Origin: Actinopolyspora halophila DSM 43834
GTDB taxonomy: Bacteria; Actinomycetota; Actinomycetes; Mycobacteriales; Pseudonocardiaceae
Reading direction: 5' to 3'
Assembly (NCBI RefSeq): GCF_000371785.1
Contig: NZ_AQUI01000002.1
Span: 310,001 to 374,000, forward strand
Length of the DNA stretch: 64,000 bases
The notes below the pieces were generated by a model. It was not told the DNA's origin, did not search any database, and worked only from the letters and a program-made list of their open reading frames with translations. Below are positions 31,321-40,279 of the stretch, one piece after another. Each line of letters opens with the position of its first letter. Position 1 is the stretch's first letter. Position numbers and translations under genes: made by a program.

Positions 31321-32853
31321 ATGAGAGTGCGAAAACTCCGATCAGGACGACTGGTTCCAGCGCTGTTCGCGGCTGGCGCCGTCGCCGCGGCCGCGGCCGT
31401 GCCCGCCGCCGCCCTGCCGCAGCAGAACGCGGGCGCTCAAGGCGGACCCACCGTCAACGACGTGAACCGGCACCTGGTCGCCCTGCAACGCATCGCCGAC
31501 CGCAACGACGGGACCCGGGCCTCGGGAACACCCGGATACCAGGCCAGCGTGGACTACGTTTCCGAGACTCTTCGCCGAGCGGGATACGAGGTGTCCACCC
31601 CGGAATTCGAATACACCAAGTATCAGCTCGACTCGATCTCCCTGGACGTCGCCGGTAACGCGGTCGAGGCCGATGCCCTGGAGTATTCCCCGGCCACACC
31701 GGAGAACGGGATCCAGGCTCCACTGGCGGTGACCCCGGTCGACGACTCCACCGGTTGCCAGGCCTCCGACTACGACGGCGCCGACGTGACCGACAAGATC
31801 ACGTTGATCAAGCGCGGGGCCTGCACCTTCGCCGAGAAGCAGCGCATCGCCTCCGAGCAGGGCGCCGGCGCGGCGATCATCTACAACAACGCCGAGGGAC
31901 CGGTCAACGGAACGCTGGGCGGAGCCGACGCCGGGGTCATCCCCACGGTCGGAGTCGACGAGAAGACCGGTGCCGAGCTGGTCGACCAGGCAGGCACCAC
32001 CGCGAAGCTGAACCTGCGGGCGAACTTCGACGAGATCACCACCGAGAACGTGATCGCCGAAACCCGCACCGGACGTGAGGACAACGTCGTCATGGCCGGT
32101 GCGCACCTGGACAGCGTCGACGCAGCTGCGGGCATCAACGACAACGGCAGCGGCAGCGCCGGGCTGCTGGAAACCGCGCTGGAGCTGGGCGGTGAGCCCG
32201 ACGTGAACAACGCGGTCCGGTTCGCCTGGTGGGGTGCCGAGGAGTCCGGCCTGATCGGCTCCACCAAGTACGTCAACGGGCTGAGCTTCCAGCAGCAGCT
32301 CGACATCGCGCTGTACCTGAACTTCGACATGATCGGCTCGCCGAACGCCGGTTACTTCAGCTACGACGGGGACGACTCGGACGGTGTCGGCGCAGGCCCG
32401 GGGCCGCACGGATCGGCGCAGATCGAGCAGGACTTCACCGAGGCGATGAAGCGCCAGGGAGTCGAGATCGAGGGCACCGACTTCAACGGTCGTTCCGACT
32501 ACGGGCAGTTCATCGCCGAGGGCATCCCCGCGGGTGGACTGTTCACCGGAGCCGAGGGCGTCAAGACCGAGAAGCAGGCCGCCAAGTGGGGCGGTGAGGC
32601 CGGTGAGGCCTACGACCCCAATTACCACGCGGCCGGTGACGACCTCGACAACGTCGACCGCAAGGCGCTGATCCGCAACACGCGGGCGATGTCCGAGGTC
32701 GTGGGGCACTACGCGCGGACCACCGAGGAGGTCAACGGTATGCGGAGCCGGGAGCAACGGGCCCAGCTGCGGCGCGCGGCCATGGCCGAACCGATGGGTC
32801 TGAACGACGCGCGGGAATCGCACGGACACTCCTGCCAGCTTCCGCTGAAGTGA
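31321..32853 (+). CDS. Secreted M28-family zinc aminopeptidase with PA domain
   Basis: ATG 31321 follows GGGGAG and gives 510 residues; the adjacent ATG 31318 is equivalent. Residues 1-36 are a signal peptide. A PA (protease-associated) insert lies at about 135-245. The di-zinc M28 core follows, with ligands visible in MAGAHLDSVD, GINDNGSGSAG, WGAEESGLIGS, NFDMIGSPN and YHAAGDDLDN. It resembles the extracellular aminopeptidases of Streptomyces and Saccharomonospora. The last 40 residues are a basic tail (RSREQRAQLRRAAMAEP). A terminator follows; it is expressed alone. Confidence 0.92.
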   Translation: MRVRKLRSGRLVPALFAAGAVAAAAAVPAAALPQQNAGAQGGPTVNDVNRHLVALQRIADRNDGTRASGTPGYQASVDYVSETLRRAGYEVSTPEFEYTKYQLDSISLDVAGNAVEADALEYSPATPENGIQAPLAVTPVDDSTGCQASDYDGADVTDKITLIKRGACTFAEKQRIASEQGAGAAIIYNNAEGPVNGTLGGADAGVIPTVGVDEKTGAELVDQAGTTAKLNLRANFDEITTENVIAETRTGREDNVVMAGAHLDSVDAAAGINDNGSGSAGLLETALELGGEPDVNNAVRFAWWGAEESGLIGSTKYVNGLSFQQQLDIALYLNFDMIGSPNAGYFSYDGDDSDGVGAGPGPHGSAQIEQDFTEAMKRQGVEIEGTDFNGRSDYGQFIAEGIPAGGLFTGAEGVKTEKQAAKWGGEAGEAYDPNYHAAGDDLDNVDRKALIRNTRAMSEVVGHYARTTEEVNGMRSREQRAQLRRAAMAEPMGLNDARESHGHSCQLPLK

Positions 32854-32937
32854 CCCGGTTCTCGTCGAAGTGACCCCGTCTTCTCCGTTGAAGTGACGGA
32901 GTGGGCGGGAACCGAGCCGCACGGCTCGGTGAACGAC

Positions 32938-32980
32938 AGCCACGGGGTGGGGCTCCCAGCGTCCCGCCCCGTGGCTTTTT
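32938..32980 (+). terminator. Intrinsic terminator of the M28 aminopeptidase gene
   Basis: AGCCACGGGG pairs with CCCCGTGGCT around a 19-base loop, followed by a run of T. Confidence 0.85.
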
Positions 32981-33033
32981 CCGGCGCGGCCACGCACCAC
33001 CACCCGAGCAAACCGCGCCGCCGAACTTTCACC

Positions 33034-33816
33034 TCAGTCCAGGGCGCGCCGCAGGAAGAACTTGATCCCGGCCGCCCCGAAGACCAAGCAGGCCAGCAGC
33101 AGGGCCAGCACGCACACCCACGGGGCCATGTGCGGGACCTCCGGGAGCAGGGCTCCCCGCATGCCCTCGCTGACGTAGGTCAACGGGTTGAAGGCGCACA
33201 CGATCTGGAACCAGCGCAGGTCGTGGAGTTGCGCCCAGGGGAACTGGCTGGCTCCGGTGAAGATGAGCGGAGCCAGGATCACGGCGAACATGATGTTGAT
33301 CCTGCGGGGCGGCACGGCTGCCCCGACGGTCAGCCCGACGGTCCCACCCGCGAGCGATCCCAGCACCATGCACAGCACGGCGAAGGGCAGGCCGGACAGG
33401 TCCCAGCTGACCCGGCCCAGCATCAGCAGGCCGATCGGGAACATGAGCAGGGCGGCGAACAGGCCGCGCAGCGCCCCGAACAGCATCTTCTCCACGGCTA
33501 CCCAGCTGATCGGCAGCGGAGCGAGCAGTCTGTCCTCGATCTCCCGCGAGTAGGAGAAGTCCAGCACGAGCGGGAAGGAGGTGTTCTGCAGCGCCACCAG
33601 GAACGCGTTGAGCGCGATCATCCCGGGGAGCAGGATCTGGGCGTAGCCGGGCTGGGTGTAACCGAGCTGGCCCAGGACCTTGCCGAATATGAACAGCAGC
33701 GCCACCGGCTGCACCAGGACCTGGGCCAGAAAGCTCGGGAGTTCGCGTCCGGTGACGAACACGTCCCGTCCCAGCACGGCCGCGAACGCGCGAAGGGATG
33801 TCGTCGTCGTGCTCAC
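33034..33816 (-). CDS. ABC-2 type exporter permease (DrrB-like)
   Basis: A 260-residue protein with six membrane helices and the ABC-2 motif LLPGMIALNAFLVALQNTSF. The amphipathic segment SREIEDRLLAPLPISWVAVEK is typical of the drug/lipid exporter permeases. The start overlaps the stop of the ATPase gene by four bases (ATGA), so the two form one transporter. Substrate unknown; exporters of this type move lipids or hydrophobic natural products. Confidence 0.9.
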   Translation of the reverse strand: MSTTTTSLRAFAAVLGRDVFVTGRELPSFLAQVLVQPVALLFIFGKVLGQLGYTQPGYAQILLPGMIALNAFLVALQNTSFPLVLDFSYSREIEDRLLAPLPISWVAVEKMLFGALRGLFAALLMFPIGLLMLGRVSWDLSGLPFAVLCMVLGSLAGGTVGLTVGAAVPPRRINIMFAVILAPLIFTGASQFPWAQLHDLRWFQIVCAFNPLTYVSEGMRGALLPEVPHMAPWVCVLALLLACLVFGAAGIKFFLRRALD

Positions 33817-34796
33817 CGCATGTCCCTGCCCGTCAGATCGATGAAAACGTCCTCCAAGCTCGCCGAGCCGAGCGCGAGGTCGGTGACGGTCACGGCCCGT
33901 TCGTGCAACCGGGCCGCCACGGGGCCGAGCAGCTCGGTCGTCTCCCCGGCGACGTACAGGCGCAGCCTGGTCTCGGCCGTCCCGCCCTCGCCGCTCGGGC
34001 GCCCGAGACGTTCGACGTGCCGGACTCCGGCGATCTCCGCGAGCGCGCCGCCTGCCGCCTCGGGGGTGAGACCGTTCGGGCGGATCGTGACGTCCATGGT
34101 CCCGCTGCCGGGCAGCGACCTGATCAGCTCGGACGGGGTGTCCACGGTGAGCATCCTCCCGTGGTCGACGATGCCCACCCGGTCCGAGAGCTTCTCCGCC
34201 TCGTCCATGTCGTGGGTGGTCAGCACGACGGTGATGCCTTCGGAGCGCAGGTCCTCGATCCTGTCGTGCAGGAACAGCCTGGCCTGCGGATCCAGCCCGG
34301 TGGACGGTTCGTCGAGGAAGAGGACCTCGGGGCGGTGGATCAGCGCCCTGGCGATCATCAGGCGTTGGGACTGCCCGCCGGAGAGGTCGTCTATCCGGGC
34401 CTTGGCCTTGCCCGCCAGGCCCATCCGCTCGAGCAGCTCGTCGGCGAGCGCGTGCCGCGTGGAACGCCCCACCCCGTGGTAGGTGGCGTGGAACAGCAGG
34501 TTCTGCCGCGCGTTCAGGGAGCGGTCGAGGTTGACCCGTTGGGGGACGACCGCGACCTTCGTCTTGGCCGCGACCGGATCGCGACCGACGTCGACCCCGC
34601 CGATCTCGACCTTGCCAGCGGTGGGGACGATGCGCGTGGTCAGCACACCCACCGTCGTGGTCTTGCCCGCTCCGTTGGGGCCGAGCAACCCGAAGATCTC
34701 ACCGCGCCGCACCCGGAAGCTCAGCCCGTCCACCGCGTTGTTCCTGCTCTTGGGATAGCGCTTCACCAGATCGGCCACGTCGACGGCAGTTGTCAC
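33813..34796 (-). CDS. ABC-2 type exporter ATPase (DrrA-like)
   Basis: The GTG at 34796 follows GAGGGAGA and gives 327 residues; the frame extends upstream without a ribosome site. Walker A is GPNGAGKTT, the signature LSGGQSQRLMIA, Walker B VLFLDEPSTGLD, and the switch TTHDMDE. The C-terminal 90 residues, ending LEDVFIDLTGRDMR, are the DrrA-type extension. It is upstream of and overlaps the permease gene. No regulator is adjacent, so its trigger cannot be told. Confidence 0.92.
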   Translation of the reverse strand: MTTAVDVADLVKRYPKSRNNAVDGLSFRVRRGEIFGLLGPNGAGKTTTVGVLTTRIVPTAGKVEIGGVDVGRDPVAAKTKVAVVPQRVNLDRSLNARQNLLFHATYHGVGRSTRHALADELLERMGLAGKAKARIDDLSGGQSQRLMIARALIHRPEVLFLDEPSTGLDPQARLFLHDRIEDLRSEGITVVLTTHDMDEAEKLSDRVGIVDHGRMLTVDTPSELIRSLPGSGTMDVTIRPNGLTPEAAGGALAEIAGVRHVERLGRPSGEGGTAETRLRLYVAGETTELLGPVAARLHERAVTVTDLALGSASLEDVFIDLTGRDMR

Positions 34797-35019
34797 CGGC
34801 GTCTCCCTCGGCGTGCGTGGCAGGTGCGCTCCGTCGAAAGTATACGTGCGCCGAGCGCGTTCGAAAGTCGGTTCGGCCCCGCGCAGGCTCGTGCTCGGCA
34901 GGCTCGTGCTCGGGGAGTCGCCGCGGAGTGCTCGTCCTCCGGGGCGGAGACGGCTGGTTCGCGTGGCCACGGCCCCCGGTATTGGTGCGGCTGGACGCGG
35001 GCCGCTACGCTACGGCCCC

Positions 35020-35104
35020 GGAAGCGTGGCAGAGCGGCCTAATGCACTCGCCTTGAAAGCGAGCGGTCCGCGAGGGCCCGCGGGTTCGAATCCCGCCGCT
35101 TCCG
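35020..35104 (+). tRNA. tRNA-Ser (anticodon UGA)
   Basis: The acceptor stem GGAAGCG pairs with CGCTTCC. The anticodon stem-loop CTCGC-CTTGAAA-GCGAG carries TGA. A long variable arm and the T-loop GGTTCGAATC confirm a class II serine tRNA. CCA is not encoded. Confidence 0.96.
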
Positions 35105-35294
35105 CCGCTGTGAGCGGGGGAGAGCCCGGTGGCGCGTACGGAGCACCGGGCTCTCCCGCTGTTCCGCGGGACACCCCCGAGCGGGCCGTTGTGACTCCGT
35201 CGGCCGCGTGCCGCCGTGGAGCGCGCGCGTTCCTGATCCGGATTTCTGCGCGATTTCGGACACGGGAGCCCGCAGTCCACGTATTCTCCGACTC

Positions 35295-36014
35295 GTGAGG
35301 TTCCGCAAGGGGAGACGGACGACGTACCGACCGTCTCGGAGCAGCGGTGACCGGGGCACCGGACGCGCGGACGAGCACGCCACGGTCCGGGCTGCCGTGA
35401 TCAGCCGCCGCGGAGCCGTCGTCGCCGCGGTCATCACCGCTCTGGTCACGCTGGTCACCAGTTCTTTCACGGTCTACTTCACGACGCGTGCCGAGCAGAA
35501 GCAGCAGGAATCGTCGGAGGGACCGACGTCGACGAGGGTGACGGAAACCGTCGCGCGCAGTTCCGCGCGGGAGGGCTCCGGGGGTGCGGACGAGGTGCCG
35601 GATTCGGAGCCCGCCACCTCCGGGGAGACGGTCCACCTCGTCGATCGGAAGCCGGACGACGGGGAGATGTACTGGGAACGCGGTGAGGTCACCGTGGCCA
35701 GGAAGGAACGTCCGCGCGCGCTGACGATGGACACCAGCTGCTCGGACGGTTACGCCGTCGGCTACAACATCGACCGGGGCATGAGCACTTTCCGCGCCGA
35801 GGTGGGGCTGACCGACTACGCGGATTCCGGCGAGCCGGTCACGTTCACGGTGCGGGTCGACGGGGAGCCCGTGGGCGCTCCCGTGACGGTTCGGGTCGGA
35901 GAGGTGGCCGAGCTGCGCGCGGATCTCGGTGCGGGATTTCGGGTCTCGGTCCGCGCGAATCCGCGGGACTGCGCCAAGTCCGCGGTGTTGATCGACCCGG
36001 TGCTGCTCCCCTGA
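35295..36014 (+). CDS. Membrane-anchored protein with NPCBM-like C-terminal domain
   Basis: A 239-residue protein that I recognise only by layout. There is a basic N-terminus and one transmembrane helix (about 40-60, VVAAVITALVTLVTSSF). An acidic spacer follows (about 65-115), then an extracellular beta domain with TMDTSCSDGYAVGYNIDRGMSTFRAEVG, resembling the NPCBM/NEW2-type carbohydrate-binding fold. Two Cys residues probably form a disulphide. GTG 35295 has no ribosome site, but TATTCT lies at 35282-35287 just upstream, suggesting a leaderless transcript. GTG 35397 is an alternative. Confidence 0.7.
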   Translation: MRFRKGRRTTYRPSRSSGDRGTGRADEHATVRAAVISRRGAVVAAVITALVTLVTSSFTVYFTTRAEQKQQESSEGPTSTRVTETVARSSAREGSGGADEVPDSEPATSGETVHLVDRKPDDGEMYWERGEVTVARKERPRALTMDTSCSDGYAVGYNIDRGMSTFRAEVGLTDYADSGEPVTFTVRVDGEPVGAPVTVRVGEVAELRADLGAGFRVSVRANPRDCAKSAVLIDPVLLP

Positions 36015-36545
36015 ACCGTCCGGGCCCGGTTGCGGCCGGGACTGCCCGGAGCCGGGAACGGCGCGGGTCGCGTCTCCGGGGGCGACACCGAGTGAATGAA
36101 AGTGTCTGATTTTTCGCTCGGGTGGGTGACAAGTGGTTCGTGGTCGGTTTTCGTGAGTAATTCGTCGTTTCTCCGGCGACGTGAGTTTTTTAGCTCGATA
36201 GAGTGAGTTTTTTGCTGGTGACTATCCGAAGAACTTTCCCTGTTGATCTCCGCGCCTTCCGAAAAGTTGATTTTTGTGCTGGTCAAGAACGCTTCAGCGC
36301 GGATCTTGGTGTCGTGCGGGCCGGGCGTGTCCCCGGTTGCTCGGTAGTGGTGATCGGTTAATCTTCGCTCGGAGTCCGATCGTTCTTCCGGTCGGTTTCC
36401 CGTCGCCGGTCGAACTCGAGGGTCGATGATCCGACTCGAGAGGGGATCGGTGCGTACCGCGAAGGCAGACGCAGTCACGAGGACGTTTTCGATGGAGTTC
36501 GCGAGAATCGGCTTCCCCGGTTCCGTCTCCGGGGGGATTTCCCCG
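36015..36545. promoter_or_regulatory. Long AT-richer upstream region of the L,D-transpeptidase gene
   Basis: About 530 bases without a supported gene, visibly richer in T and A than the surroundings (for example TTTTTCG and GAGTTTTTTAGCTC at 36100-36200). It holds the promoter of the downstream lipoprotein. I cannot place a -10 or operator with confidence. The minus-strand open frame here (to 36652) is of low-complexity composition and is not supported. Confidence 0.4.
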
Positions 36546-37331
36546 GTGCGTCGGTTGGTGGCGATTTCCGCTGCTCTTCTCGTGCTGCTGTTGGGCGGTT
36601 GTTCGGACACCTCGTCCGAGCCGGCTCCGGCGGACGCGGCCACTCCACCCACATCTCAATCCACAGTGGACCTGTCCGCGCTCCCGGATGCGACGACCTT
36701 CGGCACCACCCCCGACGCGCCGTCCGATCCCGCTCCACGAAAGGGGACGGACGGTGTGGTGCTGCGTGTCGAGCAGGACACGGCTGTGTACGACTCGGTG
36801 CGCGGCAAGGCGATCGCCCGATTGCCCGCCAGCCAGTTCAAGTCCCCCACCTGGATCCCGATCGTCGCCGAACGCGGTGATTGGGCGCGGGTTCTGCTGC
36901 CTTCACGGCCGAACGGTTCGACCGGCTGGGTCCGGTCGGGCAGTGACAAAGTACACAAGGCGCGTTCCCGACACGTCGTGAACGTCGACGTGGACGCTCG
37001 CCGACTGGTGGTGCTCGAGAACGGTCGCGAGATCGGTTCCTGGGAAGTCGGCGTGGGCAAGGAGGCAAGCCCGACCCCGAAGGGACGTACCTTCATCCTC
37101 GCCTCCATCCGGGAAACGGTGAACGATTACAGTCCGATCGTTTTGCCGCTGGGCACACATTCCGAGACCTACAAGACCTACGGGGGTGGTCCCGGGACAG
37201 TGGCGTTGCACGGTTGGCCGGATCCGAGCGTCTTCGGTTCCGCGAGCAGCGACGGCTGTGTCCGCGTTCCCGCGGACGCGCTGTCCTTGTTGCGGTCGTT
37301 GCCGCTGGGAACGTTGGTCCGGCTGCGCTGA
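36546..37331 (+). CDS. L,D-transpeptidase lipoprotein (YkuD domain)
   Basis: GTG 36546 after GGGGGGA gives MRRLVAISAALLVLLLGGC, a lipoprotein signal with the lipobox LGGC; ATG 36492 would add 18 residues. The 261-residue precursor has a Pro/Ser/Asp spacer, an SH3-like region (about 65-120, DGVVLRVEQDTAVYDSVRG) and a YkuD catalytic domain. The catalytic stretch is HGWPDPSVFGSASSDGCVRVP, with the conserved His, Ser, Cys and Arg. It is expected to form 3-3 crosslinks or attach proteins to peptidoglycan outside the cell. The next gene, a chaplin-like protein, follows 73 bases on. Confidence 0.92.
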   Translation: MRRLVAISAALLVLLLGGCSDTSSEPAPADAATPPTSQSTVDLSALPDATTFGTTPDAPSDPAPRKGTDGVVLRVEQDTAVYDSVRGKAIARLPASQFKSPTWIPIVAERGDWARVLLPSRPNGSTGWVRSGSDKVHKARSRHVVNVDVDARRLVVLENGREIGSWEVGVGKEASPTPKGRTFILASIRETVNDYSPIVLPLGTHSETYKTYGGGPGTVALHGWPDPSVFGSASSDGCVRVPADALSLLRSLPLGTLVRLR

Positions 37332-37404
37332 GTGGGCGGATGGCGAGCCGCTGAGTGACTCGTCGAGTGGAAATCCGCAAGTATCCGACAAAGGAAGTGT
37401 AAGA

Positions 37405-37857
37405 GTGGGTAAGAAGACATACTTGGCGGGGAGCGTGGCCGCGACCGCGGGTCTCCTGCTCGCGGGCACTCCGTCTTTCGCCGACAGCGCCGACAACGAC
37501 GGGATCAACGTCGGTAACGGCAACAACGCCAGTGTCGCGCCGATCCAGCTCTGCGGAAACGACATCGCGGTACTCGGCGCCGTCGCTTCGGTCCTGTCGC
37601 CGGAGTCCGCGGAGTGCGTCAACGCCCCTGTGGTGGACCACCCCTCGAACGACGGGGACAAGGACGAGCCGGACGAGCCCGATGAGCCGGACAAGCCCGA
37701 TAAGCCCGATGAGCCGGACAAGCCCGAGAAGCCGGGTGAGCCCGACGAGCCGAAGCAGCCCGAGAAGCCCCAGCACCCGGGTGATGAGGACGAGGAGGAG
37801 CTGCCCAGCGCTCCCACCCCGGACAGCCCCGAGGGGCACGCGGCCGTGACCGGCTGA
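37405..37857 (+). CDS. Chaplin-like secreted protein with acidic Pro-rich tail
   Basis: GTG 37405 follows AAGGAAG at optimal spacing and gives 150 residues. Residues 1-27 are a signal peptide ending PSFADS. Residues about 30-72 match the chaplin domain: NDGINVGNGNNASVAP, an LCGNDIAVLGAV core, and a second Cys in SAECVNAP. Chaplins form amyloid-like hydrophobic sheaths on aerial hyphae. The remaining 75 residues are repeats of PDEP/PDKP/PEKP, not found in the short chaplins of Streptomyces. There is no sortase motif or membrane anchor. A strong terminator follows. Confidence 0.82.
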   Translation: MGKKTYLAGSVAATAGLLLAGTPSFADSADNDGINVGNGNNASVAPIQLCGNDIAVLGAVASVLSPESAECVNAPVVDHPSNDGDKDEPDEPDEPDKPDKPDEPDKPEKPGEPDEPKQPEKPQHPGDEDEEELPSAPTPDSPEGHAAVTG

Positions 37858-37971
37858 CAGCCCGGTGGAGCCCGCGGTTCGCGGGTGCGAGGTGCCGGAG
37901 TGGTGTCGGGTGTGACCGGCCCGCTCCGTTCGCTCGGCGGGACCGTCCCTCGTGCACGCGCATCCGGATCG

Positions 37972-38007
37972 GGCGCCGTGCCCCGTGTGTCGACGGGGCA
38001 CGGCGCC
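37972..38007 (+). terminator. Hairpin terminator of the chaplin-like gene
   Basis: GGCGCCGTGCCCCGT pairs with ACGGGGCACGGCGCC, a perfect 15-bp stem, around GTGTCG. Confidence 0.8.
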
Positions 38008-38091
38008 GCCGCGCTCTCGTGCCCGGAACCGGAAACACGGTTTCCGGCCGTTCGGTGGTGAGCCGTGCGCCCGTGCGGGCACAGTGGGCGC

Positions 38092-38922
38092 ATGATGATC
38101 GCTATTCCAACGCCGGGCGAGGTCGCCGGGATGGCCAGAACGACCATAGGGCGTGCCGTGAACGTGGCCGGATCAGCGGCCGCGGTCCCCGGCAGGGTGG
38201 TCGGTCTGATCGACGAGGCCGAGCGGCTGGTCGAACGGGTCGGTGAAATCGTCGAGCGCGCGGACGGACTCGTCGAACGCGCCTCGGGGACGGTGGACGC
38301 GGCCGAGGGAATCGTTCGGCACAGCAGAGAGGTGGCCGCCGCCGCGGAGGAGGCGGTGTCGGCGGCGAAGCACATCTCGGCCTCGGCGAGCACGGTCGTC
38401 TCCGAGGCCGAGAGCGTCTCCACTCGCGCGGCGGAGACCGTCGAACGCGCCGAACGCGCGACCGGAACGGTGGACGGGCTGCTCGCCGCCTACGAAGCCA
38501 CCGCGCACCGGGCCGCTCCCATGTTGGAGAAGTTCGTCAACGAGCTCTCGCAGAAGGAGGTCGACGCGGCCATCAGGCTGGTCGACGAATTGCCGGTGCT
38601 CACCGAACACGTCCTCTCGGACATCCTCCCGATTCTGCGCACGTTGGACCGCGTCGGTCCGGAGATCCACGAGCTTCTGGAGGTCTCGTACGACGTGCGC
38701 AGGGCCATCGTGGGGATCCCCGGTTTCGGCTTCTTCCGCAGGCGCGGTCAGCAGCGGTTGTCCGGCTCCGAGGCACTCGACGCGGAGGAACGACCTCTTC
38801 CGGACGAGGAGGACACGACGCGGGGGACCGCGCGCTCCGCGGACGAGCGACGTCCCGGAACGGAGGGTGCCCTCCTCACCGAAGGAACCGGTCACGGGAG
38901 CGAGGAGGAGTCCGGGCGTTGA
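38092..38922 (+). CDS. Apolipoprotein-like helical protein of unknown function
   Basis: A 276-residue protein (ATG 38092; ATG 38095 and 38131 are alternatives). Residues about 35-150 are a run of 11- and heptad-like amphipathic repeats (RAERLVERVG, IVERADGLVERASG, VVSEAESVS) giving a long helix or coiled coil. A conserved-looking C-terminal segment contains VGIPGFGFFRRRGQQRLSG, and a disordered acidic tail ends the protein. No signal peptide is evident. Similar proteins are common in Pseudonocardiales, but I cannot give a function. It converges on the aminotransferase gene, with only six bases between the stops. Confidence 0.75.
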   Translation: MMIAIPTPGEVAGMARTTIGRAVNVAGSAAAVPGRVVGLIDEAERLVERVGEIVERADGLVERASGTVDAAEGIVRHSREVAAAAEEAVSAAKHISASASTVVSEAESVSTRAAETVERAERATGTVDGLLAAYEATAHRAAPMLEKFVNELSQKEVDAAIRLVDELPVLTEHVLSDILPILRTLDRVGPEIHELLEVSYDVRRAIVGIPGFGFFRRRGQQRLSGSEALDAEERPLPDEEDTTRGTARSADERRPGTEGALLTEGTGHGSEEESGR

Positions 38923-38928
38923 GCGGGA

Positions 38929-39981
38929 TCAGCCGGAGAAGGAAGCGGCTGCCTCCAGCAGAGCGTCGTTCTCCGGCGGAGTACCGACCGTGACGCGTGC
39001 CCCGTCACCGGTGAAGGCACGGACCACCACGCGATTCTCCAGGCAGTGCTCGTTGAAGGCCCGGGTTCGCTCCCCGAGGGGAAGCCACACGAAGTTCGCC
39101 TGGGTCGGCGGCACTCGGTAGCCGAGTTCCAACAGCCGGTCCCTGACCCGTTTCCGCTCCGCGATCACCTCGGCGCAGCGCTGCTCGAGCTCTTCGCGGG
39201 CTCCCAGCGAGGCCACCGCCGCAGCCTGGGCGACCGCGTTGACGCTGAACGGGATGTAGACCTTGCGGAGCGCTTCGGCGACCTCGGGGGGTGCTACCGC
39301 GTACCCGACGCGCAGACCGGCCAGGCCGTAGGCCTTGGAGAAGGTGCGCAGGGAAACGACGTTGTCCCACCGGCGGGTGAGTTCCACTCCGTCGGGTGCC
39401 TGCGGGTCGTCGACGAACTCCCGGTAGGCCTCGTCGAGAACCACGAGCACATCGGACGGGACCCGGTCGAGGAACGCCACCAGCTCGTCCTCGTGCAGTG
39501 CCGTTCCGGTGGGGTTGTTGGGCGTGCAGACGAAGACCACGCGCGTGGAGTCGGTGATCGCCGCGGCCAGCGCGTCCAGGTCCAGGGCGTTCTCCGCGGT
39601 GAGCGGGACCCGGACCTCGCTCGCCCCGGCGACTTTCGTCAGGATCGGGTAGGCCTCGAAGGAACGCCACGGGAAAACGACCTCCTCCCCCGGGGCGCAC
39701 ATGGCCTGCACGATCTGCTGGCACAGCGCCACGGAGCCGCAGCCGACGGCGATCCGCTCGGTGGGCACGTCGAGGCGTTCGGCCAGCTCGTCCACGAGCT
39801 CGGTCGCGGCCATGTCGGGGTAGCGGTGTACCTCGTGGGCCGCGTGCGTGATGGCTTCCACCACGCTCGGCAGCGGTCCCCGGGAGACCTCGTTGCTGGC
39901 CAGTTTCGTGGACCCCGGCACGGTTCTGCCCGCCACGTAGGCGGGGAGGCTGTCGAGGTCGGCACGGACGCGCACGCTCAT
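38929..39981 (-). CDS. pat: Histidinol-phosphate / aromatic amino acid aminotransferase
   Basis: PLP-dependent class I/II enzyme of 350 residues. ATG 39981 is preceded by AAGGAG. Motifs: SNEVSRGPLPSVVEAI, RYPDMAATEL, the PLP-binding VCTPNNPTGTAL and DEAYREFVDD, and the Schiff-base Lys in RTFSKAYGLAGLRVGYA. It most resembles the actinobacterial HisC2/Pat group (Rv3772), which transaminates phenylpyruvate and hydroxyphenylpyruvate. With tyrA at 51388 it could complete tyrosine or phenylalanine synthesis. HisC activity is an alternative. Confidence 0.9.
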   Translation of the reverse strand: MSVRVRADLDSLPAYVAGRTVPGSTKLASNEVSRGPLPSVVEAITHAAHEVHRYPDMAATELVDELAERLDVPTERIAVGCGSVALCQQIVQAMCAPGEEVVFPWRSFEAYPILTKVAGASEVRVPLTAENALDLDALAAAITDSTRVVFVCTPNNPTGTALHEDELVAFLDRVPSDVLVVLDEAYREFVDDPQAPDGVELTRRWDNVVSLRTFSKAYGLAGLRVGYAVAPPEVAEALRKVYIPFSVNAVAQAAAVASLGAREELEQRCAEVIAERKRVRDRLLELGYRVPPTQANFVWLPLGERTRAFNEHCLENRVVVRAFTGDGARVTVGTPPENDALLEAAASFSG

Positions 39982-40279
39982 TGACCACTCCTTGATCGTT
40001 CCGCGACGGCCTCTCCGGCCGCGCCGCGGCCCGAGACTATCCCCTCCGCCGGGCACGTCAGGAACCAATGGGAGTACCCGACCGGGGGCGCTCCTCGAAG
40101 TCGGGCCACCCGCTCACAAGCCCGCGAAAGGCTCCGCCGCCCGCTTCGCCACGCAAACCGAACTGTCGAACTCCTGTTAGACCGAAAGGAGGAAAAATCG
40201 ACTACGCGCGCCGCTCGGTCACTCCATTTCGTCACACAGCGTTGACGTGCGCTTACCCCGGCATGGTTCCCTTCGCAGT

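Noticed and set aside
37660-37790. Short direct repeats in the chaplin-like gene as a CRISPR or tandem array
   Set aside because: They are codon-level repeats of PDEPDKP within a reading frame.
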